Of a stretch of 64,000 nucleotides of DNA, positions 55,389-63,315 are shown piece after piece; positions within the stretch are counted from its first letter, which is position 1; every line of letters starts with the position of its first letter. The notes beneath the pieces were generated by a model, which made no database searches, had not been told where the DNA came from, and worked only from the letters and a program-made list of their open reading frames with translations. Both the position numbers and the translations under genes were made by a program. Origin of the DNA: Pseudoalteromonas distincta (GTDB taxonomy: Bacteria; Pseudomonadota; Gammaproteobacteria; Enterobacterales; Alteromonadaceae); the NCBI RefSeq assembly GCF_000814675.1, contig NZ_JWIG01000001.1, positions 384,471 to 448,470 on the forward strand. Reading direction: 5' to 3'.

Positions 55389-56738
55389 TTAACCTAAATT
55401 ATCAACATCAATATTATGCTTTTTAATCAACTTATAAAAATCTGAGCGATTGCGCTTGGCAAGCTTAGCGCCTTCAGCTACGTTACCACCTGCCATTTTT
55501 AAAGTGTTAATTACATAGTCGCGCTCAAACTCTTTTTTAGCGTCGTTTAGTGATAATGGTTCTACGTTTGTTTCGTTACTATTTAGCGCAGCTAACACTA
55601 AGTGCTCTGAAATAACATCGCTTGGCGTTAATGCTACAACTTGCTCTACTACGTTTTGTAATTGGCGGATATTACCTGGCCAATCGTAACGTACAAGCGC
55701 ATGCATAGCATCGCTTGCAAAGTGTTTTTCAGTCTGGTTCATGCGCTTAGCAATGCTTGCACTAAAGTGCTGTGCTAATAAGCTTATATCTTCGCGGCGT
55801 TCACACAGTGGCGGTAATTTTAAATTAACTACGTTTAAGCGATAGTATAAATCTTCTCTAAATTGCTGGTTTAAAATAGCTTCAGGAAGATTTTTATGTG
55901 TTGCCGACACTATGCGTACATCAATTGCTATCTCTTCTTGAAAACCTACTGGGCGAATTGTTTTTTCTTGTAATACGCGCAGTAACTTAACCTGTAAGTT
56001 AAGCGGCATATCGCCAATTTCGTCTAAAAATAACGTGCCACCCTGTGCTTGTTGAAACAAACCTTGGTGATCTTTAATTGCACCCGTAAACGAGCCTTTT
56101 TTATGACCAAATAATTCGGACTCTAAAAGCTCCCCAGGTACAGCGCCGCAGTTAATTGCAACAAAAGGGCCACCGCTTACATGACTATGCTGATGAATCG
56201 CCTGTGCGAGTAGCTCTTTACCAGTACCACTAGCCCCCGAAATAAGTACATTAACTTGCGTTGGCCCAAGTAGTTTTACTTGCTCTAACAAGTGCAGCAT
56301 TGCACCACTGCGCGTAACTATATTACTTTTAGGTGCAGCTTCATCGGCGTTAACACCATGAATTTCTATCGCTTTAGCAAGGCTGTCAAATAGCTCATCT
56401 TTATCCACTGGTTTAGTTATAAATGCAAAAATGCCCTGCTTAGTTGCCTCTACGGCATCAGGAATTGAGCCGTGCGCTGTCATCATAATGACAGGTAATG
56501 CTGGGTAGCGGCTTTGCAGCTGACGATGCAGTGCCATACCATCCATTTCATCCATGCGTAAGTCGGTTATTACGGCGTCAAACACTTGGCTTTTAAGTAT
56601 TTGTAGTGCGGTTAAGCCGCTTTCGCAGGTTGTTACTTCGTATCCTTTTGATTCAATACGAATAGCGAGCAGTTTTAATAAGCTAGCGTCGTCATCTACG
56701 AGTAATACTTTTGCACCTTGTACTTTAGTTGCGGCCAT
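55389..56738 (-). CDS. glrR: Sigma-54-dependent response regulator GlrR (QseF)
   Basis: 449 residues: receiver with Asp59 (VITDLRMDEMDG), a AAA+ sigma-54 activation domain with Walker A ISGASGTGKELL, the sigma-54 contact loop KGSFTGAIKD, and LFLDEIGDMPLNLQ; then a Fis-type helix-turn-helix (GGNVAEGAKLAKRNRSDFYKLIKKHNID), a close match to the C-terminus of E. coli GlrR. Phosphorylated by GlrK, it should activate promoters of the -24/-12 class. A TGTC-N10-GACA site and a sigma-54 promoter lie just beyond glrK (58857-59039). It follows the qseG-like gene at 2 bp. Confidence 0.95.
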   Translation of the reverse strand: MAATKVQGAKVLLVDDDASLLKLLAIRIESKGYEVTTCESGLTALQILKSQVFDAVITDLRMDEMDGMALHRQLQSRYPALPVIMMTAHGSIPDAVEATKQGIFAFITKPVDKDELFDSLAKAIEIHGVNADEAAPKSNIVTRSGAMLHLLEQVKLLGPTQVNVLISGASGTGKELLAQAIHQHSHVSGGPFVAINCGAVPGELLESELFGHKKGSFTGAIKDHQGLFQQAQGGTLFLDEIGDMPLNLQVKLLRVLQEKTIRPVGFQEEIAIDVRIVSATHKNLPEAILNQQFREDLYYRLNVVNLKLPPLCERREDISLLAQHFSASIAKRMNQTEKHFASDAMHALVRYDWPGNIRQLQNVVEQVVALTPSDVISEHLVLAALNSNETNVEPLSLNDAKKEFERDYVINTLKMAGGNVAEGAKLAKRNRSDFYKLIKKHNIDVDNLG

Positions 56739-56740
56739 CG

Positions 56741-57286
56741 TTACTGCTCCTTCGTTTCTTCTCGTAGTAAAAGTTGCTGCTCAATCGTTGCTAACGATGA
56801 GAGGGTTTCTTGCATTTTATTATTAAGTGCTTGCTGCTCTTTTTTAGCATTTATTTGCATAGTTACTTGCTGCTTTTGAAGCCATAAATATTGCTTTATG
56901 TCATCAGGCCAAAAGTAAGCAAGATCGATTTTTAGCAACTGAGTCATTACCGTATTTGGATCATCATTTATGTTTAAGCACATGAACTTAAAAAAGCGTT
57001 TAAGCTCGTTTTCGCCTGTAAAAACATCTTTGCTAGGTACCAATTTGAATCCACCACACTGATTAGCATGCCATGCAATAACCTGCTCTGCAGGAGGATA
57101 GCTTGGTTCAATTTTTGGTCTAGGTTTTGGACTAGGGTTACTGTTTTTGTCGGTCGTTTTTTTTGTATCGACCACAGGTGCAGGTGTAATTGACACACGC
57201 TCTTCTTGCCCATTATTAATTTCACAACCTGATATAACCATGCTGCTACTGAGCACACATAAAATAGCGATTAAACGCAAGCGCAT
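56741..57286 (-). CDS. qseG: QseG-like outer-membrane lipoprotein
   Basis: 181 residues: signal peptide with lipobox SGC (VISGCEINNG), a Pro/Lys-rich linker, a middle with AWHANQCGGFKLVP, and a C-terminal coiled coil. Its position between glrK and glrR, 1 and 2 bp from each, is that of QseG in enterobacteria, where the lipoprotein binds the sensor kinase and tunes its activity. It is shorter than the E. coli protein (about 237), so the name rests mainly on context. Confidence 0.8.
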   Translation of the reverse strand: MRLRLIAILCVLSSSMVISGCEINNGQEERVSITPAPVVDTKKTTDKNSNPSPKPRPKIEPSYPPAEQVIAWHANQCGGFKLVPSKDVFTGENELKRFFKFMCLNINDDPNTVMTQLLKIDLAYFWPDDIKQYLWLQKQQVTMQINAKKEQQALNNKMQETLSSLATIEQQLLLREETKEQ

Positions 57287-57287
57287 G

Positions 57288-58745
57288 TTAATTAACTCCT
57301 AGATTTTTTGTTATGGGAATTTTAATTGAAAACCGGCAACCATGTGGCTCGTTATGCTCAACACTAAGTGTACCTCTTAGCTGTTCAACAGACTCTTTTA
57401 CAATAGTTAAACCCAGTCCACTGCCTTGCAGCGTAACATTTTTACTGTGTTTACCTTGATAAAATGCGCTGAAAATTTGAGTTTTTTCTTGCTCTTTAAT
57501 ACCGCACCCTTTATCAATCACAACGATACAAAGCTGGCTTTGCTCAAGCGCTAAATTAATAGTAACGCTTTGCTTATCTTCTGAAAATTTTAAGCCATTT
57601 GAAATAAGCTGAATTAAAATCATCTCAATAAGCTCACTAGGTAAAGCAAGCGGTTTGTTCGGTAAAGTATTTTGCCACTGCAGAGCTTGCTGACGCGCAG
57701 TTAAGCGATGCTCAAAATGGCTATTAATTTTATTAATAAGAAGACTAAATTCAACTTCGCTTAAGCTGTCTTTACTGGTGCGAATCGCATTATAACTCAG
57801 CAAACTGTCAATCATTGTGCGAAGGCGCACCATAGATTGGCTAATGAGCTCAAGCACCGCTTTTTGCTCAGCGGTAATTGGGCCTACTATTTCATCAGTT
57901 AATAAATCAGTGCCTTCAACCATTGAAGCAAGCGGCGTTTTTAGCTCATGAGTTACATGGCGTAAAAAAGTATCTTTTTGCTGCTCAAGCATATGAAGCT
58001 GTTCTTGTACCCATTGGAGCTTTTCTCCTAGCTCAACAAGCTCAGCTGAACCTTTCACAGATATTTTTTGCTGCCAATGCCCCTGCCCAAGCTTATCAAT
58101 AACCGTAGTTAACCCTTTTAGCCGCCCACTTATGCGCCATAAAAAACCTCCCCCAACAATTAAAGTCAGTGGAATAAGTGCCACCAGCCAGTTTATAAAT
58201 GACGCTTGCAGGCTTGTAAGCTCATTTTGGTTATTGGTAATTTGCGCTTCGTTTTTATCACGTAACCATAAAGTAAGCTCAGCAATTAAATCGCTCACTG
58301 GCACAAATAGCTCAGCTTGTTGTTGTTTTTGCTCAACGAGTTTTACATGCGCGGTTTGTAAGGTGGTATATAAGCGTTGCCATTGGTGAATATACTCCTT
58401 ATTCGTGTTTACAAATTTGAGTTCATCAATGCTTTGTAGGGATGATTGCCATTTATCGACAATGAGCTTATCTAGCGATTCACTTTTTAATACCCAGTTT
58501 TGCCTAGTGGCGCGCTCAAGGCTGTTGAGCTCTTGCTTTAAAGTGTTAAACGATTTGGTAACTTGGTAGTTGCTACTCACAATACTTTGAGTAACCGCTA
58601 ATTGCTTATTAAGCGCATTTAAAAATACGATCACCACTATAGAAAGCGGAAGTAGCGAAAGCAGCATACTCATTGCAAATTGCCCAATTAAATTAGGCCG
58701 CCAGTTAAGCATTGCTTGGTATTTTTTAGCTATGGTTGCTGGCAT
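57288..58745 (-). CDS. glrK: Sensor histidine kinase GlrK (QseE)
   Basis: 485 residues: helix near 22-46, a periplasmic helical sensor of about 135 residues, helix near 183-205, HAMP (LTTVIDKLGQGHWQQKIS), HisKA with His266 in HVTHELKTPLASM, and HATPase with GKHSKNVTLQGSGLGLTIVKE. Partner of GlrR; in enterobacteria the pair responds to envelope conditions and controls the sRNA GlmY and rpoE. First gene of the glrK-qseG-glrR operon; divergent from the EF-hand genes. Confidence 0.95.
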   Translation of the reverse strand: MPATIAKKYQAMLNWRPNLIGQFAMSMLLSLLPLSIVVIVFLNALNKQLAVTQSIVSSNYQVTKSFNTLKQELNSLERATRQNWVLKSESLDKLIVDKWQSSLQSIDELKFVNTNKEYIHQWQRLYTTLQTAHVKLVEQKQQQAELFVPVSDLIAELTLWLRDKNEAQITNNQNELTSLQASFINWLVALIPLTLIVGGGFLWRISGRLKGLTTVIDKLGQGHWQQKISVKGSAELVELGEKLQWVQEQLHMLEQQKDTFLRHVTHELKTPLASMVEGTDLLTDEIVGPITAEQKAVLELISQSMVRLRTMIDSLLSYNAIRTSKDSLSEVEFSLLINKINSHFEHRLTARQQALQWQNTLPNKPLALPSELIEMILIQLISNGLKFSEDKQSVTINLALEQSQLCIVVIDKGCGIKEQEKTQIFSAFYQGKHSKNVTLQGSGLGLTIVKESVEQLRGTLSVEHNEPHGCRFSIKIPITKNLGVN

Positions 58746-58856
58746 TTCGTTTAGTCCTTTTAAGTTAAGCGTTCTATTATTAAGTGCTTACCTTATACAC
58801 TAGCTGAACCAGCAATTATATTTAATACGATTAACAGCCAGCACTACAAAACAATG

Positions 58857-58874
58857 TGTCGCCAAATAGAGACA
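58857..58874. promoter_or_regulatory. GlrR-type upstream activating site
   Basis: TGTC-GCCAAATAGA-GACA is a perfect match to TGTC-N10-GACA, the GlrR recognition pattern described for E. coli. It lies about 165 bp upstream of the sigma-54 promoter at 59023 and 112 bp from the glrK start. Confidence 0.75.
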
Positions 58875-58877
58875 ACG

Positions 58878-58890
58878 TAACTCGTTGATT
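58878..58890. promoter_or_regulatory. IHF-type binding site
   Basis: TAACTCGTTGATT fits YAANNNNTTGATW, the reverse complement of the IHF consensus, at every defined position. It falls between the GlrR-type site and the sigma-54 promoter, where DNA bending is needed. AT-rich DNA yields such matches by chance, so the placement carries most of the weight. Confidence 0.5.
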
Positions 58891-58922
58891 TTAATAAACT
58901 CCCTTTTAACCCCATTAAATAG

Positions 58923-58940
58923 TGTTGCAAAAGGCGCACA
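58923..58940. promoter_or_regulatory. Degenerate second GlrR-type site
   Basis: TGTT-GCAAAAGGCG-CACA matches TGTC-N10-GACA at 6 of 8 defined bases and resembles the first site beyond the half-sites too (TGTxGCxAAA). 66 bp downstream of site 1. Confidence 0.4.
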
Positions 58941-59022
58941 AAAATTACAATAAACCCAGTAAAAACTTCTCACTGGCTTAAAGCTAAAACAATAACCAGT
59001 TGAAAAATAACAACAATTATTA

Positions 59023-59039
59023 TTGGCACCATTTTTGTA
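59023..59039 (+). promoter_or_regulatory. Sigma-54 (-24/-12) promoter of the EF-hand genes
   Basis: TTGGCACCATTTTTGTA carries TTGGCAC at -24 and TTG at -12 with the required 10 bases between GG and the next G; only the -12 C is replaced by T. It points rightward; transcription would begin near 59050, about 25 bp before the first EF-hand start. Confidence 0.75.
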
Positions 59040-59075
59040 ATAGGAGTAATAACTTTAATCAATAAGGAAATAATT

Positions 59076-59309
59076 ATGAACAAACGCATTTTAGTAATTT
59101 CATCATTACTGGCTTTAGGCTTTTTAGGCGCTAATGCACACGCAATGGACGTTCACGCGACTTTTAACGAACTTGATAAAGACAGTAACGGCACATTAAG
59201 TGAAGCCGAAGCAGGTGAAGATGCTGTGTTACACGAGAATTTTTCTCAAATTGATACTAATCAAGATGGGCAATTGTCGCTAGATGAATTCAAAAAATTT
59301 ATTCAATAA
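59076..59309 (+). CDS. Secreted EF-hand calcium-binding protein 1
   Basis: 77 residues: signal peptide ending NAHA, then two EF-hand loops, DKDSNGTLSEAE and DTNQDGQLSLDE, both with Asp/Asn at positions 1, 3, 5, Gly at 6 and Glu at 12, so both should bind calcium. A calmodulin-like pair in the periplasm or outside the cell. AAGGAAAT precedes the ATG. First gene after the sigma-54 promoter and probably the head of the transcript. Confidence 0.9.
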   Translation: MNKRILVISSLLALGFLGANAHAMDVHATFNELDKDSNGTLSEAEAGEDAVLHENFSQIDTNQDGQLSLDEFKKFIQ

Positions 59310-59333
59310 ACTCATTTAATAAGGAACGTGATT

Positions 59334-59561
59334 ATGAAACAACTTATAGCCGCTTTTTCATTAATGTTTTTAGCAATTAGTGCCACCGTAATTGCATCGC
59401 CAACAAATGTGCGTTTTGCCCACTTAGATAAAGACATGGACGGACAAATATCAATTGCAGAAGCAAAGGAAGACAAGGAAGTAATGAGACAATTTGCCGA
59501 CTTAGATGAAGACGGTGATGAAAAGGTCTCAAAAAAAGAATTTGAAAGCTTTAAACCTTAA
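59334..59561 (+). CDS. Secreted EF-hand protein 2
   Basis: 75 residues from the ATG at 59334, which has AAGGA 8 bases upstream; a GTG at 59328 is less likely. Signal peptide to about Ala22, then loop 1 DKDMDGQISIAE (canonical) and loop 2 DEDGDEKVSKKE, where position 6 is Glu instead of Gly but the acidic ligands remain. 24 bp after EF-hand gene 1, same operon. Confidence 0.87.
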   Translation: MKQLIAAFSLMFLAISATVIASPTNVRFAHLDKDMDGQISIAEAKEDKEVMRQFADLDEDGDEKVSKKEFESFKP

Positions 59562-59747
59562 TGAGTAATTACTGATTAAGCTTTACTTAAGCTTGTTATA
59601 GGTAAACTGGAATTAAAAGCATTTGCCATAATCCCTGAGGGAGTGTGTAAAAGGATTTAATGTTGGGAGTTAAATTACGGCAAGTGCTTTTTCCTTTTCA
59701 CTTTATTTTAGCCACAAACTTTAAATACATCTTTTGGAAGGAACACC

Positions 59748-59984
59748 ATGAAGATACTTCCCCTTACTATAAGCATCTTAATGCTATTAAGCTTTGATGC
59801 CGCTGCACTTGATGTAAAGCAACGCTTTGATCACCTCGATAGCGACAAAAGTGGCTATTTAACGCATGACGAACTTGCTCCCCAACCACAACTATTAAAC
59901 ACATTTGTAAAATGGGACAAAAACCAAGATAACCAAATTTCGCTAGTCGAATTTAAAAGTTATCTAACTAACAACCTTTACTAA
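59748..59984 (+). CDS. Secreted EF-hand protein 3
   Basis: 78 residues: signal peptide ending DAAA, loop 1 DSDKSGYLTHDE (canonical) and loop 2 DKNQDNQISLVE, with Asn at the usual Gly position. TTGGAAGGAACACC gives a strong ribosome binding site. A 186-bp gap separates it from EF-hand gene 2, so it may have its own promoter; I see no second -24/-12 element there. Confidence 0.87.
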   Translation: MKILPLTISILMLLSFDAAALDVKQRFDHLDSDKSGYLTHDELAPQPQLLNTFVKWDKNQDNQISLVEFKSYLTNNLY

Positions 59985-59993
59985 GTGATTTGT

Positions 59994-60230
59994 ATGAAAA
60001 GTATTAGCTATATAACGCTGCTGGCGTTTAGTATTTTTAGCACATTTAGTTTTGCCGCAAGTAATGACATTGCAAAGCAATTTAAAAAGCTAGATAGGAA
60101 TAAAGACGGTTTTTTATCACGTTCAGAAACCGCTATAGACCCGGCTTTATGGTCACGGTTTTCAAGCTACGATAGTGACAAAGACGGTAAATTAGCATTA
60201 AATGAATATGGCTTATATGCAAGTAAGTAG
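59994..60230 (+). CDS. Secreted EF-hand protein 4
   Basis: 78 residues from the ATG at 59994; the GTG at 59985 directly after the previous stop is an alternative. Signal peptide ending SFAA, then loop 1 DRNKDGFLSRSE and loop 2 DSDKDGKLALNE, both canonical. Coupled to EF-hand gene 3 with essentially no gap. Confidence 0.87.
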   Translation: MKSISYITLLAFSIFSTFSFAASNDIAKQFKKLDRNKDGFLSRSETAIDPALWSRFSSYDSDKDGKLALNEYGLYASK

Positions 60231-60235
60231 TTTTA

Positions 60236-60260
60236 TAGCTAGGTAAAAAACACCTAGCTT
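60236..60260 (+). terminator. Possible terminator of the EF-hand genes
   Basis: AGCTAGGT / ACCTAGCT stem of 8 bp with a 7-base loop, followed by TATTATATTTA; just after the last EF-hand stop. Confidence 0.5.
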
Positions 60261-60286
60261 ATTATATTTATATCTATTAATTACGT

Positions 60287-60739
60287 TCAGGCTTTATCTT
60301 TAGAACAATGCGCCAAATACTCTGCATCAGTAGGTTTTGGGCTCACCATAAAATCCATTTTGAGATAAGTTAGAACAGGTTGATTACTCGTATTTTCAGT
60401 TGTCGCTTTCCAGCGCCATAAACCCACAGCAGCTGCCGCATTATTATCAAACACGCCCTCTGGGTAAGACGAGATAACCTTATACCCTTGTGCTTTACCT
60501 TGTGAATTAATTAACATAGCAAACTCAACACAGCCTGAAATGCTTTTCTTTGCAGCTTCTATCGGATATCGCGGCTCAACTCTTTTAGCAACATCCCAGT
60601 ATTCACCTACCTTACTTCGCAGTTCAGGACTTGATAAATCAATAAAACTCGGCATTTCATCGTTTACTTGTTTATCAGACATAGAGCTACAGGCTGTCAG
60701 CATCATGCTCAAAGGGAGTAATAAATAGAGGGCTTTCAT
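60287..60739 (-). CDS. TonB C-terminal-domain-like lipoprotein A
   Basis: 150 residues: signal peptide with lipobox TAC (MLTACSSM), then a TonB-type C-terminal domain: VEPRYPIEAAKKSISGCVEFAMLINSQGKAQG, VISSYPEGVFDNNAAAAVGLWRW. The energising N-terminal part of TonB is absent, so this is a stand-alone periplasmic or outer-membrane-anchored domain, as in many TonB-family proteins of unknown role. A paralogue lies upstream on the same strand. Confidence 0.82.
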   Translation of the reverse strand: MKALYLLLPLSMMLTACSSMSDKQVNDEMPSFIDLSSPELRSKVGEYWDVAKRVEPRYPIEAAKKSISGCVEFAMLINSQGKAQGYKVISSYPEGVFDNNAAAAVGLWRWKATTENTSNQPVLTYLKMDFMVSPKPTDAEYLAHCSKDKA

Positions 60740-60752
60740 AGCATTTCCTTAT
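60714..60752. repeat. 39-bp start-region repeat, copy A
   Basis: Covers the ribosome binding site and first codons of lipoprotein A. It differs by one base from 61380-61418 at the start of lipoprotein B. Confidence 0.8.
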
Positions 60753-60916
60753 TCTTGATGCTTATTTAGTTATTTGTAATATTCGTATTAAACTCATACC
60801 CATCAGATTTTATAAAAGTTCGATCCAAAATATTACACACACTGAAGGTAACTTTAAAGTGAGGTAAAGAAATACTTTTTTCAAACCTATAATTTTCACT
60901 TTACTTGAAATGTTCA

Positions 60917-61405
60917 TCAGTAGGAGATTTTTTTAATTTTACCTGTTACTTGAAATGTTTCGCCAGCCGGACAATTTTTTAGATATTTTTTACCTACAGG
61001 TATTGAATCAATCATAAAATCAATTCTAATATGAGTAAGTATAGGTTGTTTGGTTGTATTTACGGCAGTAGGCAGCCAGGCCCATGTATTTAAAGATCGC
61101 GCTGCGGCTTCATCAAATAACCCTTTAGGATATGAGGAAATTACTTTATACCCTTGCGCCTTACCCTCAGAATTAATGATAGTCATGAGTTCTACACAAC
61201 CTGCAAGACCCTTTTTTGCAGCTTTTATTGGATATCGTGGTTCTGTTCTTGTTAAAATACTCCAATAGTCTTTCACCCTATCGCGCAGCTCAACACTTGA
61301 TAAATCTATATAATCTATTTTTTCAACAGTTTTCTCTGTCGTAGGTGTTGCTCCACATGCCGCAAGTAATGAAGTTAATGGGAGTAATAAATAGAGGGCT
61401 TTCAT
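60917..61405 (-). CDS. TonB C-terminal-domain-like lipoprotein B
   Basis: 162 residues, paralogous to lipoprotein A: same MKALYLLLPL start, lipobox AAC (LLAACGAT), then TEPRYPIKAAKKGLAGCVELMTIINSEGKAQG and VISSYPKGLFDEAAARSLNTWAW. The C-terminus is longer and basic (VTGKIKKISY). The near-identical start against more diverged bodies suggests duplication followed by selection or conversion at the 5' end. Function unknown. Confidence 0.82.
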   Translation of the reverse strand: MKALYLLLPLTSLLAACGATPTTEKTVEKIDYIDLSSVELRDRVKDYWSILTRTEPRYPIKAAKKGLAGCVELMTIINSEGKAQGYKVISSYPKGLFDEAAARSLNTWAWLPTAVNTTKQPILTHIRIDFMIDSIPVGKKYLKNCPAGETFQVTGKIKKISY

Positions 61406-61418
61406 AGCGTTTCCTTAT
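61380..61418. repeat. 39-bp start-region repeat, copy B
   Basis: Partner of 60714-60752, one mismatch in 39 bases, spanning the ribosome binding site and first codons of lipoprotein B. Confidence 0.8.
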
Positions 61419-61577
61419 GCTTTATTGATTGTTTTACATACTAAATAATTACATCAATTACCTATTTTGTAAACAGTTAGTATAGAGAAAAACCTTAAAA
61501 TGAGGCCTATCAATTCATTGGTATTATAAAATCAAGTTTGTTAATGTAAGTAAATTAACAATAAAAATTCAGTAACT

Positions 61578-63260
61578 ATGCCGCTCAAAAAAATAATCAA
61601 ACCACTCATACTAGCCAGCCTTTGCGCTAGTTCTAGTTACACTCTTGCACAAACAAAAGTAATTTATAACGCCAATGGTTATACCCCTTTATATCAAGGT
61701 GAAGTACAGCAGTTTACTACCCTCGTTATTAAAAATGGCAAGGTAGTAAAACTAGGTAGCGATACACTTAAAGATAGCTACCCAGATGCCAAGCTAATTG
61801 ACGCGCACGGTAATACCTTATTACCAGGCTTAATTGATGCTCATGGGCACGTTATTGGCCTTGGCGATAATTTATCGCAACTTGATGTACGCGGTGCAAC
61901 ATCGGTTGATGAAATAACAAATAAACTAAAAGTATTTGCCGATAACAAACAAGGTTGGATTATTGGGCGAGGTTGGAACCAAGAGCTTTGGGCTGATACA
62001 CGCTTTCCTACAGCTAAAGATTTAGACAAAGTAGTGAGCGATCGACCTGTGGTTCTTTCGCGGGTTGATAGTCACGCCATTTGGGTTAATTCAAAAGCGC
62101 TCGAACTTGCTGGGATTAACGCCCAAACAAAAGCGCCTGAAGGCGGTGAGATAATTAAAGACGAATTTGGCAATCCTACGGGTATTTTTGTAGACAAAGC
62201 AGAATCGCTAATTACCCAGCATATGCCAGCCCCTTCTAAACAAGATATAAGTGACTCACTAGATGCAGCAGGTAAACATTTATTAAGTTTAGGCATTACC
62301 TCTACTCACGATGCAGGTATTGATAAAACCACATGGGAGGTTTACAAAGAGCGCGGCGACCTTGGTAATTTACCGCTACGTATTGTGGCAATGTTAAGTG
62401 GTGCAAGCCCTGATTTAGACACAATGTTAAAGGCAGGCCGATACCACGACAAAAATGACTTTATGGAAATTCGCAGTGTTAAAGTTTACGCCGATGGCGC
62501 ATTGGGCTCTCGTGGTGCAGCACTTATTGAAGAATATGCAGACAGACCGGGTCACCATGGTTTAATGCTTGAAACACAAGAGAAACTCGAAGCACTCTTT
62601 ACACAAAGCTTTAAAAGCGGCTTTAGCGCAAATACTCACGCCATTGGCGACAAAGCAAATAAAGTAGTACTTGATGCCTATCAAAATGTGTTTAAAAAAA
62701 CGGGCGGTATATTACTACGAAACCGAATAGAGCACGCCCAAATTGTAACCCCTGATGATATCCCTCGCTTTAAAGCGTTAAAAATAATCCCTTCAATGCA
62801 GCCGGTGCATGCCACTTCAGATATGCATATGGCAGAGCAGCGTTTAACTGAAAAACAACTAAGCGGCGCCTACGCGTGGCAAACATTTTTACAGCAAGGT
62901 TCGGTGGTTGCGGCAGGCTCTGATTACCCTGTAGAGCTTGCAAATCCATTTGATGGTTTGTATTCAGCCATTACACGCATGGATCATAACAAACTACCGG
63001 AAAACGGCTGGCGCGCAAGTGAAGTACTAAGCCGCGAAGATGCATTACGTGCATTTACTCTTGGTGGCGCCTATGCAGCTCATCAAGAATTTAAGGTGGG
63101 TAGTTTAGAAAAAGGTAAATGGGCCGACTTTATTTTAATTGATAAAGACTACTTTAAAGTGCCTGTTGACGAGATATACAAAACAAATGTACTGCAAACA
63201 TGGGTAGCAGGAATAAAGCGATACGAAAAAACTAAGACAGAAAATACCACCGAAAAATAA
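61578..63260 (+). CDS. Secreted YtcJ-like amidohydrolase
   Basis: 560 residues of the amidohydrolase-3 group. Signal peptide of about 24 residues (LILASLCASSSYTLAQ), then the beta-sandwich and the metal-dependent barrel: PGLIDAHGHV with metal ligands His89 and His91, VYADGALGSRGAAL, STHDAG, NTHAIGDKANK, RIEHAQIV and AAGSDYPVELANPF with the conserved aspartate. Relatives hydrolyse amide or cyclic C-N bonds in varied substrates. Export indicates an extracellular or periplasmic substrate, which cannot be named. Ribosome binding site weak. Confidence 0.88.
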   Translation: MPLKKIIKPLILASLCASSSYTLAQTKVIYNANGYTPLYQGEVQQFTTLVIKNGKVVKLGSDTLKDSYPDAKLIDAHGNTLLPGLIDAHGHVIGLGDNLSQLDVRGATSVDEITNKLKVFADNKQGWIIGRGWNQELWADTRFPTAKDLDKVVSDRPVVLSRVDSHAIWVNSKALELAGINAQTKAPEGGEIIKDEFGNPTGIFVDKAESLITQHMPAPSKQDISDSLDAAGKHLLSLGITSTHDAGIDKTTWEVYKERGDLGNLPLRIVAMLSGASPDLDTMLKAGRYHDKNDFMEIRSVKVYADGALGSRGAALIEEYADRPGHHGLMLETQEKLEALFTQSFKSGFSANTHAIGDKANKVVLDAYQNVFKKTGGILLRNRIEHAQIVTPDDIPRFKALKIIPSMQPVHATSDMHMAEQRLTEKQLSGAYAWQTFLQQGSVVAAGSDYPVELANPFDGLYSAITRMDHNKLPENGWRASEVLSREDALRAFTLGGAYAAHQEFKVGSLEKGKWADFILIDKDYFKVPVDEIYKTNVLQTWVAGIKRYEKTKTENTTEK

Positions 63261-63265
63261 AACTA

Positions 63266-63295
63266 AAAAAGGGTTAACGCAAGTTAACCCTTTTT
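63266..63295. terminator. Bidirectional terminator
   Basis: AAAAAGGGTTAAC-GCAA-GTTAACCCTTTTT, a 13-bp stem with a 4-base loop, between the convergent amidohydrolase and HDOD genes. Confidence 0.88.
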
Positions 63296-63315
63296 GGTTG
63301 TGTAGGAAGGCACTT

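Noticed and set aside
59562-59747. A second sigma-54 promoter before EF-hand gene 3
   Set aside because: TGGAA and TTGCC occur near 59610-59630, but the distance between GG and GC is 14 instead of 10 bases.
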